From NCBI GenBank assembly GCA_003212115.1, contig QCQS01000022.1, positions 1 through 16,000 of the forward strand: a DNA stretch of 16,000 bases, read 5' to 3'. The position numbers were made by a program, and so were the translations under genes. This stretch comes from Prochlorococcus sp. AG-455-E15. GTDB lineage: Bacteria; Cyanobacteriota; Cyanobacteriia; PCC-6307; Cyanobiaceae. The notes under the pieces were generated by a model, which was given only the letters and a program-made list of their open reading frames with translations, was not told the origin of the DNA and did no database searches. Of this stretch, positions 13,950 to 16,000 are shown one piece after another; within the stretch, counting starts at the first letter, position 1, and each line of letters starts with the position of its first letter.

Positions 13950-15009
13950 AAATTTTAACTTTGAATTTTTATTTATATTAAATACTTTTGCTTTAACAGT
14001 TACCTCATATTTTTTTAATAGTTTTATTTTTATAGGAGTTTACATACTATTTTTCTTTATTTCTATTTTTACAACGAAAAATGGTCTAAAGATTATCAAA
14101 AAATTTAATTTACTTCAAAATATTAGGAGTGAAGGCCCAGCTAATCACTTTAAAAAAAGTGATACTCCAACAATGGGTGGGATTTTTATGATAATCCCTT
14201 TTTTAATTTTACTTTTGATAATAACTATCAATTTAGGTTCTCTAAAATTATTTCTTTTATTTCTTACTATTTTTGGTTTCTTTATTACAGGATTTTTAGA
14301 TGATTATTTAAGTATTAAAAGAAAAGAGAACACAGGTTTAAAAACAAATCAGAAATTTATCCTACAAAGTATCGTCTCAATAATTTTTATATTGTTGGCC
14401 TATGAAAAAAATTTTATCAGTCCATTAATAACAGTTTCTGACTACTGGGGTTTAAATATGAATATTTTCATATTGCCAGTTTCTTTTTTAGTTCTTGTGG
14501 GGATAAGTAATTCAGTAAATTTGACTGATGGACTTGATGGATTATCAGCTGGATGCAGTGGGATTGTTTTTTATGGATTAGGAACAGAAATATTACTGAA
14601 AGAACAGCAAGAACTTTTTGTTTTTAGCATCTTATGTTTTTCGATGTGCGGCATATGCTTAGGATTTCTAAAGTATAATAGTTATCCTGCAAAAATATTT
14701 ATGGGCGACACAGGATCTCTAAGTATTGGAGCAATTCTGGGTTCTATTGCGTTATTAACCAATAGTGTTTTTACCTTATCTATTTTCTCAGGAATATTTA
14801 TTATTGAATCATTATCAGTAATGATTCAAGTAGGGTTTTTTAAAATTACAAAAAAATTATTTCATAAAGGTAAACGCGTATTTTTAATGGCTCCACTACA
14901 CCACCACTTTGAACTTAAAGGAATAAAAGAACAAAAAATAGTTGAAAATTTTTGGAAAATCAACATTTTACTTGTAATTTTAGGTATAGTTTTAAAAATC
15001 AATCTTTAA
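13933..15009 (+). CDS. mraY: Phospho-N-acetylmuramoyl-pentapeptide transferase
   Basis: Membrane enzyme that transfers phospho-MurNAc-pentapeptide from UDP to undecaprenyl phosphate, making lipid I, the first membrane step of peptidoglycan synthesis. The 358 residues form about ten membrane helices. MraY landmarks are all present: HFKKSDTPTMGG (72-83), FLDDYLSIKR (121-130, catalytic Asp123/Asp124), NLTDGLDGLSAG (196-207), PAKIFMGDTGSLSIGA (252-267, Asp259) and the PLHHHFELKG loop (321-330, three histidines). The ATG at 13933 lies inside the DUF3134 gene with a 17-nt overlap; the first residues are less conserved but no better start exists. It is not within a mur/fts cluster here, so it stands apart from the usual dcw operon. 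The 81-residue gene begins 10 nt after its stop. Confidence 0.97.
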   Translation: MIGKIKNFNFEFLFILNTFALTVTSYFFNSFIFIGVYILFFFISIFTTKNGLKIIKKFNLLQNIRSEGPANHFKKSDTPTMGGIFMIIPFLILLLIITINLGSLKLFLLFLTIFGFFITGFLDDYLSIKRKENTGLKTNQKFILQSIVSIIFILLAYEKNFISPLITVSDYWGLNMNIFILPVSFLVLVGISNSVNLTDGLDGLSAGCSGIVFYGLGTEILLKEQQELFVFSILCFSMCGICLGFLKYNSYPAKIFMGDTGSLSIGAILGSIALLTNSVFTLSIFSGIFIIESLSVMIQVGFFKITKKLFHKGKRVFLMAPLHHHFELKGIKEQKIVENFWKINILLVILGIVLKINL

Positions 15010-15019
15010 AAAATTTGTT

Positions 15020-15265
15020 ATGAATTTTTTTACATGGAAAGATAATGGATTAACAAGTGACTGCTCAAGTCTTGATGCAATGGCATCAAGATTCGAAGAA
15101 ACTGCCAACTTAATGAAAAAACTTTCTAAGAAGGGCTTTAAACTAAAGAAAACTCAAAATAATCAACTAATTCTTCACCCTGATCCTGAGGTTTTTGATC
15201 AATGGGGTTTTATAAGTGAGGAAGTCCCTTTTAAACAACTTTGTTTAATGTCAGATGAAGAATGA
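15020..15265 (+). CDS. Small soluble protein of unknown function, downstream of mraY
   Basis: I cannot name a family. The 81 residues look like a compact soluble protein: an amphipathic helix (about 19-40, SSLDAMASRFEETANLMKKL), a basic turn (SKKGFKLKKT), a short strand (QLILHPDP) and a C-terminal segment VFDQWGFISEEVPFKQL. The ordered, non-repetitive make-up, and a helix typical of folded proteins, argue for a real gene. It starts with ATG 10 nt after mraY, so it is probably the last gene of the DUF3134-mraY unit; no Shine-Dalgarno is clear. Its last 67 bases overlap the 3' end of the convergent sucrose-phosphate synthase gene, an unusually long overlap. No membrane or export signal is seen. 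Confidence 0.75.
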   Translation: MNFFTWKDNGLTSDCSSLDAMASRFEETANLMKKLSKKGFKLKKTQNNQLILHPDPEVFDQWGFISEEVPFKQLCLMSDEE

Positions 15266-16000
15266 CTATTTGAATTTGAAAATTCTTCAGTAAGTACTGA
15301 TAAATAATTGCGTACATGAGTGTTCCAACTAAAGTGCCTGTTGACACCCTCAATTCCATTTCTGCTCCATAACTTCCACTGATTATTATTTGATATTCCT
15401 TTTTCAAGAATAACTTTCAACTCATTGATATCAGTAACATCTACTAGAAGTCCATTTTCACATTTTGAACGAATTTCTTTTGGCCCTCCATCATTTGTTG
15501 ATATTATTGGCAATCCACATGAAGAAGCTTCAAGAAGAGTTAAACCAAAAGGCTCTGTTAAAGCTGGATTTACAAATACACCACCTCTGCTAGCAGCCCA
15601 CCTATATAAAGCAGGAATCTGACTTGGAAGATGTTTTTTTGGATAAGCTACTTTTCCATACAAATTATATTTATCAATTGTTTCAAAAATATTATTGAAA
15701 ACATCTTTTTGTTGAGGATCAAGTTTTGAAGTATTCTCTCTACAACCTAAAATCAAAATTAAATTAGTTTTTCTTTTTAATTTTTCAGATCTTCCATATG
15801 CTTCGATCAAGGATGGAATATTTTTTCTCCGTACAGCTCTAGATATAGTCAAAAATGGAGGTTTAGTAGAATCCTTTAGAAAAGGTTTCATCATGTTATC
15901 AATTTCGGCTGTCTCGCTTGTGGAGTGAATATGGTGAAATTTATTATGATCAACACCAGGAGGAATAACCTTAGCTTTGTGAGGTGAAAAAGAAGAATAT
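15199..16000 (-). CDS. sps: Sucrose-phosphate synthase, C-terminal part of the glycosyltransferase (5' end outside the window)
   Basis: Makes sucrose 6-phosphate from a nucleotide-glucose and fructose 6-phosphate; sucrose is a compatible solute in picocyanobacteria. The frame stays open to base 16000, so only about the last 266 residues are visible; an ATG near 15894 is internal. AKVIPPGVDHNKF marks the linker of a GT-B fold. Next come LTISRAVRRKNIPSLIEAYG, a LILILGCRE strand, DKYNLYGKVAYPKKH and the donor-site segment NPALTEPFGLTLLEASSCGL with DGGPKE. DKYxLYGxVAYPK followed by GGVFVNPA is specific to SPS-like GT4 enzymes. The protein ends soon after FSWNTHVRNYLSVL with a Ser-rich tail; no HAD-type sucrose-phosphatase domain follows. 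It overlaps the convergent 81-residue gene by 67 bases. Confidence 0.9.
   Translation of the reverse strand, partial: YSSFSPHKAKVIPPGVDHNKFHHIHSTSETAEIDNMMKPFLKDSTKPPFLTISRAVRRKNIPSLIEAYGRSEKLKRKTNLILILGCRENTSKLDPQQKDVFNNIFETIDKYNLYGKVAYPKKHLPSQIPALYRWAASRGGVFVNPALTEPFGLTLLEASSCGLPIISTNDGGPKEIRSKCENGLLVDVTDINELKVILEKGISNNNQWKLWSRNGIEGVNRHFSWNTHVRNYLSVLTEEFSNSNSHSSSDIKQSCLKGTSSLIKPH

Noticed and set aside
1..16000. Mobile element, phage, toxin-antitoxin, CRISPR or defence island
   Set aside because: No transposase, integrase, direct repeats, repeat-spacer pattern, tRNA attachment site or base-composition shift was found; nearly all genes are core metabolism.

Overview
This window is a dense stretch of chromosome from a cyanobacterium, most probably a high-light-adapted Prochlorococcus. 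The grounds are very low GC content (roughly 30% by eye), very short intergenic spaces, and a cyanobacterial gene set: a group 2 sigma-70 factor, a phytol kinase-like protein, DnaK2 and a DUF3134 protein, next to a sucrose-phosphate synthase. Identification is from reading the translations only; no database search was run. I see 16 protein-coding genes, two of them cut by the window edges. There is no rRNA, tRNA, CRISPR array, insertion sequence, phage gene or long repeat, and no gene-free stretch longer than about 120 bases.

Left part (1-2682): the 3' part of a group 2 sigma factor is followed after 5 nt by a phytol kinase-like membrane protein. The phytol kinase end overlaps the end of a convergent DAHP synthase, the first enzyme of the shikimate pathway. 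Middle-left (2780-7586): aconitase B and a CLC-type chloride channel/antiporter lie 9 nt apart on the plus strand. They converge on purU (formyltetrahydrofolate deformylase), whose last codons form a terminator-like hairpin.

Middle-right (7635-12165): an FAD-dependent DAO-family oxidoreductase converges on, and overlaps, dnaK2. dnaK2 is divergent from aroE (shikimate dehydrogenase) across an unusually GC-rich spacer. rpsF (ribosomal protein S6) follows, with a leader holding an inverted repeat and a 9-codon ORF that overlaps the rpsF start as ATGA.

Right part (12169-16000): argG and a small two-helix membrane protein are on the minus strand. Divergent from them is a plus-strand set of a DUF3134 protein, mraY (lipid I synthesis, overlapping by 17 nt) and an 81-residue conserved-looking protein. 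This last gene overlaps by 67 nt the convergent 3' end of sucrose-phosphate synthase, which runs off the right edge.

Functionally this is mostly housekeeping: aromatic amino acid synthesis (two genes), TCA metabolism, one-carbon metabolism, arginine synthesis, chaperone, ribosome, peptidoglycan and compatible-solute synthesis. I find no convincing new defence or mobile system. The most notable signals are at gene junctions: all five convergent gene pairs overlap or nearly touch, and the rpsF and dnaK2/aroE leaders carry unexplained structure. Four genes are poorly characterised: the DAO-family protein, the 64-residue membrane protein, the DUF3134 protein and the 81-residue protein.
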